Below are positions 12,641 to 25,123 of a stretch of 64,000 bases of DNA, one piece after another. Position 1 is the stretch's first letter; the number at the start of each line of letters is the position of its first letter. The notes below the pieces were generated by a model. It saw only the letters and a list, made by a program, of their open reading frames with translations, was not told the DNA's origin and ran no database searches. The position numbers and the translations under genes are program-made. Origin of the DNA: Dioscorea cayenensis subsp. rotundata (lineage: Eukaryota; Streptophyta; Magnoliopsida; Dioscoreales; Dioscoreaceae). Location of the stretch: positions 1,984,001 through 2,048,000 of the forward strand of contig NC_052480.1 of NCBI RefSeq assembly GCF_009730915.1, in the 5' to 3' direction.

Positions 12641-15060
12641 AAAAGTGGATAAACCACAAATTTATTGAAAAGAAACAACAATCGAAGCAAATACAAAATG
12701 AGCAAACGATAGAAACAACAAAAGATCCATCACCAGAGGTGACAAACACCTAATAAGGTCCAAAGACCCGAGCAGAAATAAAGTAAAGAAAAAAAAGGAA
12801 GAGACACAACTAAGAGAAAAAGTCCGTCCAAAAGGCAACATAGATCTACTCAAACTGTCAAAAACGGATGCATAACCTTGAAGTAACTACTCCATGTTGT
12901 TGGTGTTGTCATTTGGCCTCGTGTTCAGGAAGACAAGCGAGCACTTCAATCTTTGAGTAGAATCTGCAGAAAATTTGATGTGGGTCCCTAACTCAGAAAC
13001 AACTTTAGGAAGAAGCTGTAGATGAAAATTTTGTTTAAAAAAAGCCCAAATTCTTTTTGCAAAGTCACAATGAAGAAGAATATACTATGTATATTCTAAT
13101 GTTTTGTGACATAAAACACAACTACCGATTGCGATTTGCGTGTTACAACCTTTTTTGGCTATGTTATCAAGTGTTAGAATTCTGTTTTCACTATCTAGCC
13201 AACAAAAAAGAGTAATTTGCTTGGACAATTCACTTTCCAAAATGAAGAATATAGAGACACTTTGGGTTCCTCCATCTATAATGAACTTATAGAAAGAGTG
13301 AACTGAGAAACCTCCATTTTTTTCTAGGTTCCAAGAGTGAACGCCCTCTTGATCACAGGAACGAGTATGGAATGGAGTTGAGGAAAGAAGCAGTCTTAAG
13401 AGGATTTGCTGTTTGAAAGAGCAAGTCTTACAAAGGAGCATCATGAGCAAGTTGCCTAATAGTAATCTAGGGGAAATTACAGTCATTAAAGAGGTTGGCC
13501 CAAATGTCTTTTGGAGCTCTACCTTCAACCCAGTTGTCAAACTATCGAAGTGTAGAGTCTCCATTTTTCACCTTTTTAGAAGTACAGAAATGAAAGGCAG
13601 GTAAGATTTTTCGAATACTAGCCCAAAAAAGAAGAAGATGACCAAGCTGAAGAGTGTAGTAAAGATCCTAAACACCCATTAGTTAGGTAGTTGGCTTGAA
13701 TTATTTTGGACTAGCTACTTTTGCTACCTGAGAAGATTTTTCACCACCATTTACCTAAGAGGGCTTTGTTAAATTCAAAAAGGTTCAAGATTCCCCACCC
13801 TCCCATCTCTCGAGGTCTACACATTCTTTTCCAATCTACAAGTCTAATGCCATTTTGCTCCCAAATTTGGGCCTTTTCTAAAGAAAATCCCTTCGAATCT
13901 TATTTATCTCTTTGATCACCCAAACTAGAAGTTTGAAAACTGACATCCAATAGGATGAGACTGAGGAAAGTACATAATTCAGAAGGGTGAGGCGACCCCC
14001 AAGGGAAAGGTAGTTGCCCTTCAGGACATGAGTTTTAAAACGAACCATTAGAATTAATTTCATCCAGTCCTGTTTCCTTGGGAGCCTTCCGGAGATTGGA
14101 ACCCCAAGATAAGTGAGTGGAAAACAGTCCCTTTCTGCAGTTGAGAATCGCTGCAGAATACATATTTAGCTAAAAGATTGGAACCCCAAGATAAATGAGT
14201 GGCAAACAATCCCTTTGGCAGTTGAGACTCGCTACAGAAGACGCATTTGGTTGAAAGCCATAAATAGTGTAGTAAAGACAACTCTTTGAGAAGTTGATTG
14301 TAAGACCCGAAGCACCTTCAAAAAGATAGAGAATCAGCTTGAAGATACGAAGGTCTTCCTATCCTCCTGCTGAGAAGATAATCGGATCATCTACATTTTG
14401 AAGATGACATTTTTGCATCCCCTTCAAATGTAACCCCCATTAGAACTGTGGAATGCAGTGCGTTGGAAAACATTGCACTCAGGCATCTGCCGCTAGGGCA
14501 AAGAGTAAGGGAGAGAGGGGGTCCCCTTGTCTTAATCCTCTCTTACATCTGATAAAACCATATTGTTCCCCTTAACAAGAACTCTAGCCTTGGCCGAGCT
14601 CAGAATATTCAAGATTCATAAGTTCCACCGAGGCTCGAAATGTGAAGCCACAAGAATGTCTAGAAGGAAACTCCAATCTAGAGAGTCGAAAGCCTTTGCA
14701 AAGTCTTGAAGGTTGAAAATTAATTCTTGAGCAGCAATAATATTATCAACTATACATCTACCTTTAATGAAAGTTGATTGAAAATCATCCACGAGTAAGT
14801 CTGCAACCTTGCTTAACATGTTGGCTAAAATCTTAGAAATGATTTTACAAGGATAATTTATCAGGCTGATAGGGTGACAATCATTAATAACTTCAAGTGA
14901 GTTTGTCTTTGCAATGAGAGCTATGTTAACCCAGTTTACTCATTCAAGGTTTGCTTTTCCCTCAAAGAAGTCATTGCAGAGCTTAACACAGTCATTTTGA
15001 ATCAAGTTCCAGTGTTTTTGAAAGATGAAAATTGGAAAGCCATCAGGTTCTAGTTAGCTG
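12641..15060 (-). mobile_element. 5'-truncated, decayed LINE (L1-type non-LTR retrotransposon)
   Basis: Read on the minus strand, fragments of ORF2 appear in the right order. At about 15040-14990 there is a PDGFPI-type stretch. At 14819-14616 comes the reverse transcriptase piece with QSTFIKGRCIVDNIIAAQEL and DFAKAFDSLDWSFLLD. At 14063-13878 comes GGRLTLLN...SSYWMSVFKL, and at about 13185-13090 a zf-RVT-like ILTLDNIAKKGC...CVLCH. The 3' end is near 12641, where GTGGATAAACCAC follows a T-rich run (the poly-A tail on the other strand). Several frame changes separate the fragments, so it is non-functional. The N-terminal endonuclease and the first part of the RT are absent. An internal 82-bp tandem duplication lies at 14094-14257. 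It occupies intergenic DNA between the CFL1-like and extensin genes. Confidence 0.8.
14094..14257. repeat. 82-bp tandem duplication inside the LINE
   Basis: Two adjacent copies start with GATTGGAACCCCAAGATAA at 14094 and 14176. They differ by scattered substitutions, so the duplication is not recent. On the minus strand the translated copies read CVFCSESQLPKG and CVFCSDSQLQKG. Confidence 0.75.
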
Positions 15061-16840
15061 ATTTTTGGTCATAAGAGCTTATAAATAAAAAAACAATGAC
15101 ATGTGACAATATATATATATATATATATGTAAATAAAATTTTTATAAAGCTATACAAATAGTTTCTTAGTTTTACAGGGATATGCAAAACCAAAAATTAA
15201 AACCTAACTAAAATCAGGGCTCTTAAAATAAGCTTCAAATAAAGCTCATAAAATTCACTAACCATCACATCTCCACGCCCACTTTATATGGCAAACATCT
15301 CTTCCCTCTTTACATCCATAATTCATGATCTTCAAGATGCATACAATTTAGCAATAATATATAATACGGTCAAAATCAATATATATATATATATATATAT
15401 CGATGACATATATATATTTTTTAATTTGATGCAAAGACATCTGAACAATCCAAATGGCAGGATTATTTGACTGAGAACTTCTAGTCTACATTTAACTTAA
15501 ATAATTGGTTTGATAGCTTAATCACAACTTCCAAAACTTAATTTGGAACTAATGCACAACTATTATGAGTAAAACTTTTGGATAAACCACAATAACAAGC
15601 TACCCAAATTTATCTCTTCTTAATTAATTAATATCTCTCTGTCTTCCAAAAGGATAAATATAATGATATATATATACATACATTATATATAGCAATATTG
15701 CTTTCTAGATTAACTGGCAAGTGGCAATTATAAGTTCATGCTTTGTTTATAGTTTATTAAAGACAAGTGCCATGCTATTGAAAAAAATGTAGTATATATG
15801 ACCTTTTAGACACTGACCATAAGTTAAAAAATCAAGGGTTAATTAATATATTTGCATGAAAGAAGAAATTACAAGAAGAAAATTTCATATAGTTTTGTTA
15901 AGCTTTGATTTTTTCATTGTCATAAAGAACATGCTTGTAGAGTTGGTAAACAGGCTAACTAGTGGTGGCCAAATTAATTGATAAATTTCTTTGTCTTCTA
16001 TACTTGCCCATCTACTACCAACTGTGTTATTTAATATATTTCTCTATCCATATGCGTTTAATTAAAATATCATAGTTATATATATATATACTAAAAATAC
16101 CTTTTCTTGCAAAGAGAAGAGAAATTGTTGTACAAGAGTACAATAGTGCAAGCACGTACATGACAAAGTAAAACTTGGCTAAGTCCAACTTGTGATTCCA
16201 CAAAGTTGGTAGCTCGCGTTTATATATATATGCTGATTCACAGTGAGACTATAAATGATTAATTATAGATCATTAATTATGAAAGGTTATTAAACTTGAT
16301 TTATGCATTTAGTTATCTGGAATTGGTCCTTGATTTTTCAAAAAGAAATTGAACAAATGGAAGCCAGAGAACTAACAGCTATATTTTTTATGGTCAAATT
16401 AAGAGTTTTTGATTTCTATGCATGATTGTGTGTAGATTTAGACTTTGTAGCTAATTCACAAGGACTTGTTCCATATGAATCCTTTCTCTTTTTGAAAACA
16501 TTATTCTCACCTAATTTATACACATTAATATCTTCAATAGTAGCTTTTTTTTTCTGTAAATTTTATTGTTTTTTCATGAGCTTGTATGCTATGTATATAT
16601 GCTCATTTTATTAATTAGTTGTGATAATAAAACACTAATCTTCTTTGATATATTTTTTGTATTTTTCCAAATGAAACTATCTTAATTAAGTGATAATATG
16701 TTTGTTCACATGAGCCTGCATATGACTTGTTCATGAAGTAACATAGAAATGATCAAGTGATAGTGATCATCAAAGACTAATCAGAGAGTAGAACAATAGA
16801 AAAAGACTTATATGACAGCTATGTTTCAACTAATTCCCCT
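15061..16840. other. AT-rich intergenic DNA upstream of the extensin gene
   Basis: Several (TA)n runs (near 15110, 15380 and 16080) and poly-A/T tracts are present. GGATAAACCAC at 15580-15590 again resembles the LINE 3' end but lacks a tail. No gene is recognised; the last few hundred bases are the likely promoter of the gene at 16947. Confidence 0.5.
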
Positions 16841-16850
16841 TCTATAAAAT
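16841..16850 (+). promoter_or_regulatory. Probable TATA box of the Ole e 1/extensin gene
   Basis: TCTATAAAAT lies about 100 bp upstream of the ATG at 16947 and is the best TATA match in the area. It implies a leader of about 70 bases. Confidence 0.5.
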
Positions 16851-16946
16851 CCATAGTTTCTATAAAGCCTTAAACTCATCCTAAACCCTCTTCACACCTT
16901 TCTTCATCTACTCTCCGGTAGAGTACTCCGGCGAGTGGCATTAGGC

Positions 16947-18526
16947 ATGGAGTTGTACATTGGCGACTCCCACAGGAGTCGTCGTCTTTTGCCTACTCTT
17001 ATAGTAGTTTTTGCTATGCTTGTGGCTTCAAACATAAATGTAGCTTCCGCATACGATGAACCTCCTTACGATTACAAGTCACCGCCGCCTCCTTCTCCGT
17101 CCCCTCCTCCCCCTTATTACTATAAGTCTCCACCACCGCCTTCGCCTTCACCTCCACCACCTTATTATTATAACTCACCACCTCCTCCTACTCCGTCACC
17201 ACCACCACCTTATTACTATCAGTCTCCGCCACCTACTCATCCTACACCCATTGTGAAGGTGGTCGGATTAGTGTATTGCTACAAATGCTACAACTGGAAA
17301 CAACCAATGGAATCCGATATCAAAAAATTCCTTAAAGGCAGGATTTGTTTTTATAGCCTCACATCCGTTCATTATGAGATAATATGTTTGGTTTGCATCT
17401 AATAATTAAACTACAAATGAAAGTAACTAAATGCAACATTTTTCAAATGTGTGCAGGCGCGATCGTGAAGGTTACATGCACAGCAGGAGACGATAAATAC
17501 GAAGGCTACGGCGAGACAAAAAGCTTCGGCAAATACTCTGTGACAATCAAAGACTATCCATACTGGAAATACGGTGCTGAAGGATGCAAAGTTGAGCTCC
17601 ATGCTGCACCAAAAGACTCTCTTTGCAACATCCCAACTGATTTAAATAAGGGCGCCAAGCTTGAAGTCAAATCCGAATCATATGAAGAGATTATTCTCAA
17701 GGCCAAAAGCCTTGCCTTTGCTCCTGAAAAACCTTATGATGAGTGTGAAAAACCAAAATCACCACCTTACTACTATAAGTCCCCACCACCTCCATCACCA
17801 TCTCCTCCTCCACCTTACTATTACAACTCACCACCTCCACCATCACCATCACCTCCTCCTCCCTACTATTACAATTCACCACCTCCACCATCACCATCAC
17901 CTCCTCCTCCTTACTATTACAAATCTCCTCCACCGCCATCACCGTCTCCTCCACCGCCTTATTACTATAACTCCCCTCCTCCTCCATCACCATCTCCACC
18001 ACCTCCTTACTACTATAACTCTCCTCCACCACCATCACCATCTCCACCACCTCCTTATTATTATAAGTCTCCTCCACCACCATCACCATCTCCACCACCT
18101 CCTTATTATTATAAGTCTCCTCCACCACCATCACCATCTCCACCACCTCCTTATTATTATAAGTCTCCTCCACCACCATCACCATCTCCACCACCTCCTT
18201 ACTACTATAACTCTCCTCCACCACCATCACCATCTCCACCACCTCCTTATTATTATAAGTCTCCTCCTCCTCCATCACCATCTCCACCACCTCCTTACTA
18301 CTATAACTCCCCTCCACCACCATCACCTTCTCCACCTCCTCCTTATTACTATAACTCCCCTCCACCTCCATCACCATCTCCACCACCTCCTTATTATTAT
18401 AATTCTCCTCCACCACCATCACCATCTCCCCCACCTCCTTATTACTATAAGTCTCCACCACCACCTTCACCATCCCCACCTCCTCCTTACACCTACTCCT
18501 CCCCACCACCTCCAATTCATTACTAA
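16947..18526 (+). CDS. Secreted Ole e 1-domain protein with a long extensin (SPPPP/YYY) tail
   Basis: Two exons, 16947-17337 and 17457-18526, encode 486 residues. Residues 1-35 form a signal peptide ending in VASA. A short Pro-rich block with three YYY-SPPPP units follows. Then comes a Pollen Ole e 1 domain with its cysteines (VVGLVYCYKCYNW, KVTCTAG, EGCKVELH, DSLCNIP, DECEKP). From 17768 to 18487 there are exactly fifteen 48-bp units, each YYY[K/N]SPPPPSPSPPPP. SPPPP is the site of hydroxyproline arabinosylation and the YYY triplets suit isodityrosine cross-linking, so this is a cell-wall structural protein. The splice is unusual: the family-consistent join (LKG-AIVKV) needs a GC donor at 17338. 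A weak GT donor at 17347 also keeps frame and would add three residues. I chose the ATG at 16947 because it leads directly into the signal peptide. Confidence 0.88.
17768..18487 (+). repeat. Fifteen 48-bp coding repeats of the extensin domain
   Basis: Exact period of 48 bp with no indels. The fourth residue of each unit alternates irregularly between Lys and Asn. Synonymous differences (CCA/CCT, TAC/TAT) separate neighbouring units, although three successive units near 18060-18180 are almost identical, which suggests recent local duplication. Confidence 0.95.
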
Positions 18527-19336
18527 GAATAAGACCATCAAAGTCCTCTCCACTTCTTCCCAACATGCAGGACCTGTGTCATGCATGGAAGGTAGAGATT
18601 CAAAGTGCTTCTATAATAACCATTTCTCACTCTATTTTTCATTACTAGTTCTTTAATTAGCAAGCACAGAGCTTCATCATGGACCCTTCCAAATTCAATA
18701 AGAAATGGGAAGAAGTGGGAGTCACTTTGTAGCTTAATTAATTACAGTTGTTATGGTTTGTTTCCTTTTGTTGTATTATTGTATTTGTCATGCATGTTCA
18801 CACGTATAAGTAATTTTGATGTCTAATAATGTCATGTGAGCTTCTTATTGTGCAATAAAATGAGTAATTTGGTCATTTTTATATACTTTTTTCTATTTTT
18901 TTATTCATATTAATTTAATTTGTTATCAGTACTCTTGGAGATTATTAATGATATAGATAATTAATTTGCTTATTCTAAAAAATTAAGTGTACGATATGAT
19001 GTCTTTCTTTTGATAAAGTATAGATGAATCCAAAATTTTAATAAATATAATAACCAGGTTTAGTTCCAATTGTTAGGTCCGGCGGCTACCTTTTCACACG
19101 AATTAAAGAATTTTTTTTTTTTTTGGTCAAAAAATTAAAGAATGTTCTTGTTCAAATCAGATATACTATTTTTTTTCCTTCATATAATTTAATAAATTTT
19201 CAATACAATTTTATTGTAATTATAATTTAGATTATAACCCGAATGGTGAGGTAAGAACGGGTTGTCTGCCTAAATATTTGTAAGGAAATTAAATAGTTTT
19301 TTTTTTCTTTTGCTTTTATATATATTTTTTAAAAAA
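18527..19336. other. 3' region of the extensin gene and AT-rich spacer
   Basis: This contains the probable 3' UTR, with an AATAAA at about 18853-18858, and then AT-rich DNA with poly-T runs. No gene is seen. Confidence 0.5.
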
Positions 19337-20395
19337 TTGGATAAACTACATTCATTAAATAAAAAACACGAGCACACAAAGCACCAACAACGGGTGCCAA
19401 AAGTCAACTCACCAGGAGTGGGGAAAAGAGCACATGACACAACAAAACCACTAAAAAAAAGACAAGAGCCAACTAGAGGGACAGACTTCCCTAGGGCGAA
19501 AAACCTCGAAGCAACACTAGCCCTCACTCTGGGAAGGAACCAAATCAAACTGAGCTCTCTGCTCCAAGTCTCGTGATGAGAGAAAATCAAGGCTTCTCTT
19601 TAGCTTCCCACTTGACTCTTCCAGCTTTACTTTCTTCGACTCAGGAACTGCATTTATCCACATGAGCACCATATGAATAATTTTAACAATAATAAAAGTA
19701 GTCGAAGAACAAGCACAATAAAAAAATGCGCGCATTTCTTTCAACCCAAATATTCCACGTTACAGCTCGTAGAAGCAAATCCCAAAAAAAAGTAAGGGAT
19801 TTCCTAATTTGTGTGTGCCAACTTCTCCACAGATCCCTCAAAGAATTGGGGTTACGATGAGCACCAAAAAGTTGGCCAAAATAACTCCAGATAAGAGAAG
19901 CCACCGTACATTAGGGTGAGGAGATGGTCAACAGATTCCACATTTGCGTGACACATCACACAAGTGATGTCCTGTAAAGCATTACACCTTCGAACAAAGC
20001 ATGTTTTGTAATGTAAGAATTTTGTCCTCCTAAGCTAACAAGTTAAAAAGATTAATCTTTTTAAGACAATAGCCTTTTAGTATGAATGGGGTCCACCGAT
20101 AACAGAGCCCACCATCATTCAAAAAATGATAAAAAGATTTGACAGTGAAAACCCTATTTGAAGAAAGGCTCCAACGTCTAACATCCTCATCAATGTTGTA
20201 CGCTGGAGACAGAAAGTAACCATCAAATTGTGTTCCCTTGGAAAATCCCCTAGGGGTAAGTCAGTAACCCTATTGAGCAATTCCCTAACAGTGCCCTCCC
20301 CTCATAGAAGGGTGTCAAAGGACAAGCGCTATACTAATTACGGTAGCGTGCCAGTTATTGTGGCTTAACAATCCCTTGGAAATGAGGTGATTAAA
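19337..20395 (-). mobile_element. LINE remnant, C-terminal end only
   Basis: Minus-strand pieces resemble the C-terminal end of plant LINE ORF2, notably a stretch at 19904-19700 containing FFWDLLLRAVTWNIWVERNARIF and, upstream, a CxxCH zf-RVT-like motif. The low-coordinate end has TTGGATAAACTACA at 19338-19351 beside a T/A-rich run, the same 3' end as the LINE at 12641. It is broken by frame changes and heavily 5'-truncated. The right-hand limit is approximate. Confidence 0.65.
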
Positions 20396-20949
20396 GTCCA
20401 ACCATGTGTTGTTTATATGTATTTTTTTAAAAAAATATTGCTTATATATTTTAATAAAAATAATAATTATTTATATACCCTATAAATTAGTCTGATTTGT
20501 TTATAAACATTTAATACAAAAAATATGACTTTTAAATTCTCTTCTCTTCATTTACTTTACAAAAATTAAAAATTAATTTATATGTTGATAAAATTCAGTA
20601 GTTAATTTTGTCAACCAAAAAAAAGTATAAATAAATAAAAACTTTCTACAAGGGTATAAAAGTAAAAATATTTTCCATGAATTTTTTTGTAATTATCAAG
20701 CAATTTTCTCATAAAAAAATTATATATTTAAAAATTAAAACCCTAGAAATTTGAAAACATAATTAAATAAAAAGCTCACATAAATTTTCACTATTATTTT
20801 ATAAATAAGTAAAAATTATCTCATGGGCCTCTTGTTCCATTTCTCATTTAATTGTATGTATGTATGTATTTATGTATTTATATACGTGTACAATCTGGTG
20901 GCATTTCTGATGTTTTTGAGAAATTGAGGGGCAGTATGTAAAGTTTTCG
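20396..20949. other. AT-rich spacer upstream of the UBX gene
   Basis: Poly-A/T rich with a short (TATG)n stretch at about 20855-20880. No gene is seen; the last part is the probable promoter of the UBX gene. Confidence 0.45.
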
Positions 20950-21057
20950 AGGGAGCACAATAAAGCCCCAAAACCCGACTACTTCTTTCCGGGAAGAAAG
21001 TTCATCGTTTTGATCGTCGATTCTTGCCCTCTTCGAAATCTCTTCTCAATTTTCAAG
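20950..21057 (+). other. Probable non-coding first exon (5' UTR) of the UBX gene
   Basis: A GC-richer, CT-rich leader ends TTTTCAAG at 21057, followed by a GTATTT donor. The next acceptor, TATATAG, ends at 21499 directly before the ATG at 21500. The left limit is a guess. Confidence 0.45.
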
Positions 21058-21499
21058 GTATTTATTTTAATTTTTTTGTTTTTTTCATTGTTTATGCACT
21101 GGATTCATCCTCAATTCCATTGAATTCGAATGCTAGGGTTTTACACTCAAAATTATCACTTCTTCTTCTTCGATTTGATTGTGTTTTGGAATCTTAACCT
21201 TGATTGGATGAATTTTGTGTATTAGGTTAGATTTTTTCCATAAATTTAGGGTTTTGATTTGCAAGATAAGAAATTGAAGCTCACGGATGTGCGTGTTGTT
21301 GAAATCTGTGAGTTTTTGAGTAATAAATGTAATTTGAGAGCTTGAAAATTTCATATGTTGCACTTTCTTGTCAGGGAACAATTAGTTCTGTGTGATTTGG
21401 TATTTTGATTGGATGAATTCGTATTGAATATGATTTTCTTTTGCGTCTTATAATACTTCGTTAGTATGCTTATATTTATCTTCTAATTCTTGTATATAG

Positions 21500-24400
21500 A
21501 TGGAAGGATCCACTTCTTCATTTGAATACAAGGGTTCAATTGCTGATGCAATCAATGCAGCACGAACAGAGAAGAAACTTTTTGTAGTTTGTATTTCAGG
21601 TGAGACATACCTACTAAGTTCATTTTTGAGAAACTATTTTATTTCTTCAAGTTTTGCTAAAATGTTTTATGTGTATTGTGATCTATGTGTTCTATTTATG
21701 TTTTTTCCTCTTGATGTATAAAAAGTACGTAACAACTGACCTTATATGTGACTTCCCACTCTCTTGGGTAATATAAGAAAAAGGAAACAAAGTAAGCTTT
21801 ATTTACCCTTCTTATTTGAAGCACTATAGTGCTGCATGTGTTTATGCATTTGTGTATCCAATGCCATTGGCTCTGATGTAATGATGCATCATCATATGTT
21901 CTGTGGCTTATTTTCTAAGCATGAGCAATAAGTTTAGCCTTCAGATTTATAAAAATTATTGAATAGATTGATTTTCTACTGAAGGTTCATGATGATGGTA
22001 GTAAAACACATTTTTTTAAAGTCAAAGTTATAAATTATTAAACTTGCGGCCTTTATGTCTCACCTCTTTATATTAGTGTCGAGGGGAATTCTTGTCATCA
22101 TTTTTATCCTTGCTATCTATTCTTGTTGTAGAAGCACAGGCAGTTACTCTGAGTTCAATGATCCTGGTGTTATGTTTTCAGGTGAAGATGAAAACTCAAT
22201 CCTTCTTGAACAGTCAACTTGGGTGGATTCAAGTGTGAGTTTGCTCTCGGTAAATTTTTCATATTTGAGTCTTTAGTGGTGACAATGGTTATTTTTGTCT
22301 CTTTCGTGGTGGTTTGCATTTGATCAGGTGGTTGATTCAATCTCAAAATATTGCATTTTTTTGCGTCTTAAACAAGGAAGCTTGGAGGCATCGCAATTTT
22401 CTGCCATATGTATCCTTTCAATAGTTTACTTTTCCATAATTTTGAGAAACAAGGATTTATTCAAGCAATGTTTTTTTCCTCTTAAGAATTATATAACTCT
22501 ATCTATTGATGGATGACAATGCAATGAAAGTTGATTGCTGTGTCCACAGTATAGTTTTGGGAAAGCATTAGTTGACACTTTTCAACTGTGTGGAGATAAG
22601 AAGATGACCATGTACTGTTCAGTTGTAAATCTATTGTCTGTTCAAGTTAGCTATTTGTTCACTGTTGAAACTCCTCTGTGAAATCTTTCCTGGTTATGCT
22701 TTGGATGGCATTTCACCTTAGTCTCTTACCATTTCTTGTGATGTGATGTCAAGCCTTTCAAATGGACAAGCCTTAGTAATTCTTCTTGTCCATGAGCTTT
22801 GGTGTGTTCCTTTTTTTTTTAAACTGTGAAAGCATATATTCATGTATTAATGACTTTCTCATGATATATGTATATGATCCATTGCTCTGCGTTTAGTCTT
22901 ACATGGCCTTCCAGACCCACAGCAATCTTTCCCAAGTATAACTGCCATTGGGTGTAATGGTTTGGTTCTATGGAAGCATGGTAACTACGAGTTCTTATAC
23001 TACTTTTTTTAAGTCAAGTACATATACATCAATTAATTATTTAGCCGTTTTCCTTCTGTTTGGACTTTTTCAGAAGGTTATGTGAATGCTGAAAATTTTC
23101 TTGAGAATATTGAGAAGGCTTGGGCAGCCTTTCATCTGCAGGTGAGTGCCATCTTTAACTCTGTACTTTGCTGTCATTTCATGGGTACATGTATAAATCT
23201 TGTGTTGGTATCTCTAATAGAACTATTTTTTAGGGAGCAACTGCAATGTTTGTGGCAGCAGCTCTTGCTTCAAAGCAACCTGAACCTGCAAATTTGACTT
23301 CTGCTAATGTTGTTCCATGTGAAGAAGGAAGTTCTTCAAACATGGGTGCTGCAACTGCATCAGCTGAAGCAGAAAAACCCTCTGTTGTTATAGAAGCTAG
23401 ACCTTTAACTATCCCTGAAGCACCAGTAGATCAGAAAGTTGGTGAACAACATGCTGTATGACTCTATGATCTCTGCATCATTTGTTTACGAGTTGTTTGT
23501 TGTTTTATCTGCACTGACAATTGCTTATTGTCGTGCTTACATTTGCAGCTGCAAGATCATGAGCCCGTTGAAGGTTCCTCAATACCAAATGAAGTCCATG
23601 ACCACAATATTAATAAGGGGACACAGTTTAGTTCTCCAACCTGCAGTGTTGCTGATAGTTTCACTACACCACAGGGCACTGCAAATGAAAATAATGCTAC
23701 ACACACAACAGAATCAGCTGAGGGGACTTCTAGTAACAGTCCAATAAATCCTCAAGAAACGTCATTGATGGATATTGATGAACCAGACAACAAAAATCAG
23801 ATGAGCGTTAATGAGATGCCTGTCTCTAGTAATGCTATAAAGTCAAATGAGATTCATCTTAATATTCGCTTGCCTGATGGCTCCACTCTCCAGACAAAAT
23901 TTTCCATCTCAGATACATTAAGTTTGGTAAAAAATTATGTGGATGAAAATCAATCTAGCACCATGGGTCCTTATGCTCTGGCTGTTCCTTATCCTCGGAA
24001 AGTTTTTGGTGAACAAGGTACAAACTTCCATACCCAATCTGGATCAGTTTTGTTCCATGAAATTCTGTTAGTCCTGCGCAGACTTGAACTTGGGTCATCT
24101 TAGAATTTTCAGATTTTTTTTTAACCTTATAACAGTTAATTTTATTTCCAGCAAAGGTTCACGTTTATTGGTTTTGCCGCATTATTCATATCATTTATCC
24201 TTTATGAGCTCAGTTGGTTTTTAGCCTGTTGTGTTTTTCACTCTCAGTGTTCCTTGTTACTTTTTTATAGACTGTTTAATCTAGGCATTTCACATAGATG
24301 GTTTGCTAAACTGATGCCTCCATATATTGCTTTTTAAATTCTGTGCAGATATGTTCAAATCGTTATCTGAATTGGAGTTCAGCAGCCGACAGGCATTAAT

Positions 24401-25123
24401 TGCTGTGCCTCACCGTCGAAACATTCAACCTCGTGGAGGTCAATCAACAAATAATGTGGTTAGAGCGACAGATTCAAGTCAGTCTAGTGAAGGATATTTT
24501 GGATATGTGAAGAGGATATTATCTTATGCAAATCCATTTGCCTACTTTGGTGGCAATGCCAATTCATCAAGTTCTCAAGCAATCCCACCAAATGATGGAT
24601 TATGGCAGTACAGTGAGTATCACTCAATTCAAAACATGCTCTAATTCAGTTACAATTTTGTATATCCCTTGTTTTCTTTAGATCCCATCGATTCACCATA
24701 ATGTTGCATCATATTCAAGTCTGAGCCTTCTATATGTTTCATGATTATGCTATCACTTGAATAAAAACTTGCTAGGACTTCAACAATTAATTTTAATGTT
24801 AGCGGGTGACAATTTTTTTGTTTATCATTTTCTGAGTTAAATCAGAAGATATTAATTTCCGACGAATTTCTGTTAGGGAAGAATCTTGAAGCCTTGTTTG
24901 TATTACTGCAGGTCCAAATCCCTCTATGCAAAATCAATTGAATCGGCAAAGCCCACCAAGAGGTGATACGATCAGGAATCCGAGGAGTTCATCAAGGCCA
25001 TTTGGCAGCAATATTCATACCCTCCAGCACGATGAAGATCAATTGCCGCCCGGTGACAGGAACACTTTCTGGAACGGGAATTCAACACAATTTGGAGGTA
25101 ACAACAATGACAACAACCGGTAA
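21500..25123 (+). CDS. PUX11: UBX-domain protein (PUX11-like), putative CDC48 adaptor
   Basis: Nine coding exons: 21500-21599, 22182-22234, 22328-22409, 22897-22980, 23074-23141, 23234-23455, 23549-24017, 24349-24612 and 24912-25123. All use GT-AG introns and the sum is 518 codons in frame. The N-terminus (MEGSTSSFEYKGSIADAI, KKLFVVCISGEDENS, TWVDSS, ISKYCIFLRLKQGS) is a thioredoxin-like UAS-type domain. A low-complexity middle follows. The UBX domain runs from about IHLNIRLPDGSTLQTKFSIS across the exon 7/8 join, with the PRKVF loop. The tail is Ser/Asn/Gly-rich. UBX proteins bind the N-domain of the AAA-ATPase CDC48/p97 and steer it to ubiquitinated or other clients. The PUX11 name rests on remembered similarity to Arabidopsis At2g43210; the UBX call is solid. 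Confidence 0.85.

Noticed and set aside
17697-18566. Long minus-strand open frame of 289 codons rich in VVEMVMVVEE repeats, and a plus-strand frame rich in His/Leu over the same region
   Set aside because: Both are shadows of the 48-bp extensin repeat: a period divisible by three keeps all frames open. The extensin frame has the signal peptide, domain and splice evidence.
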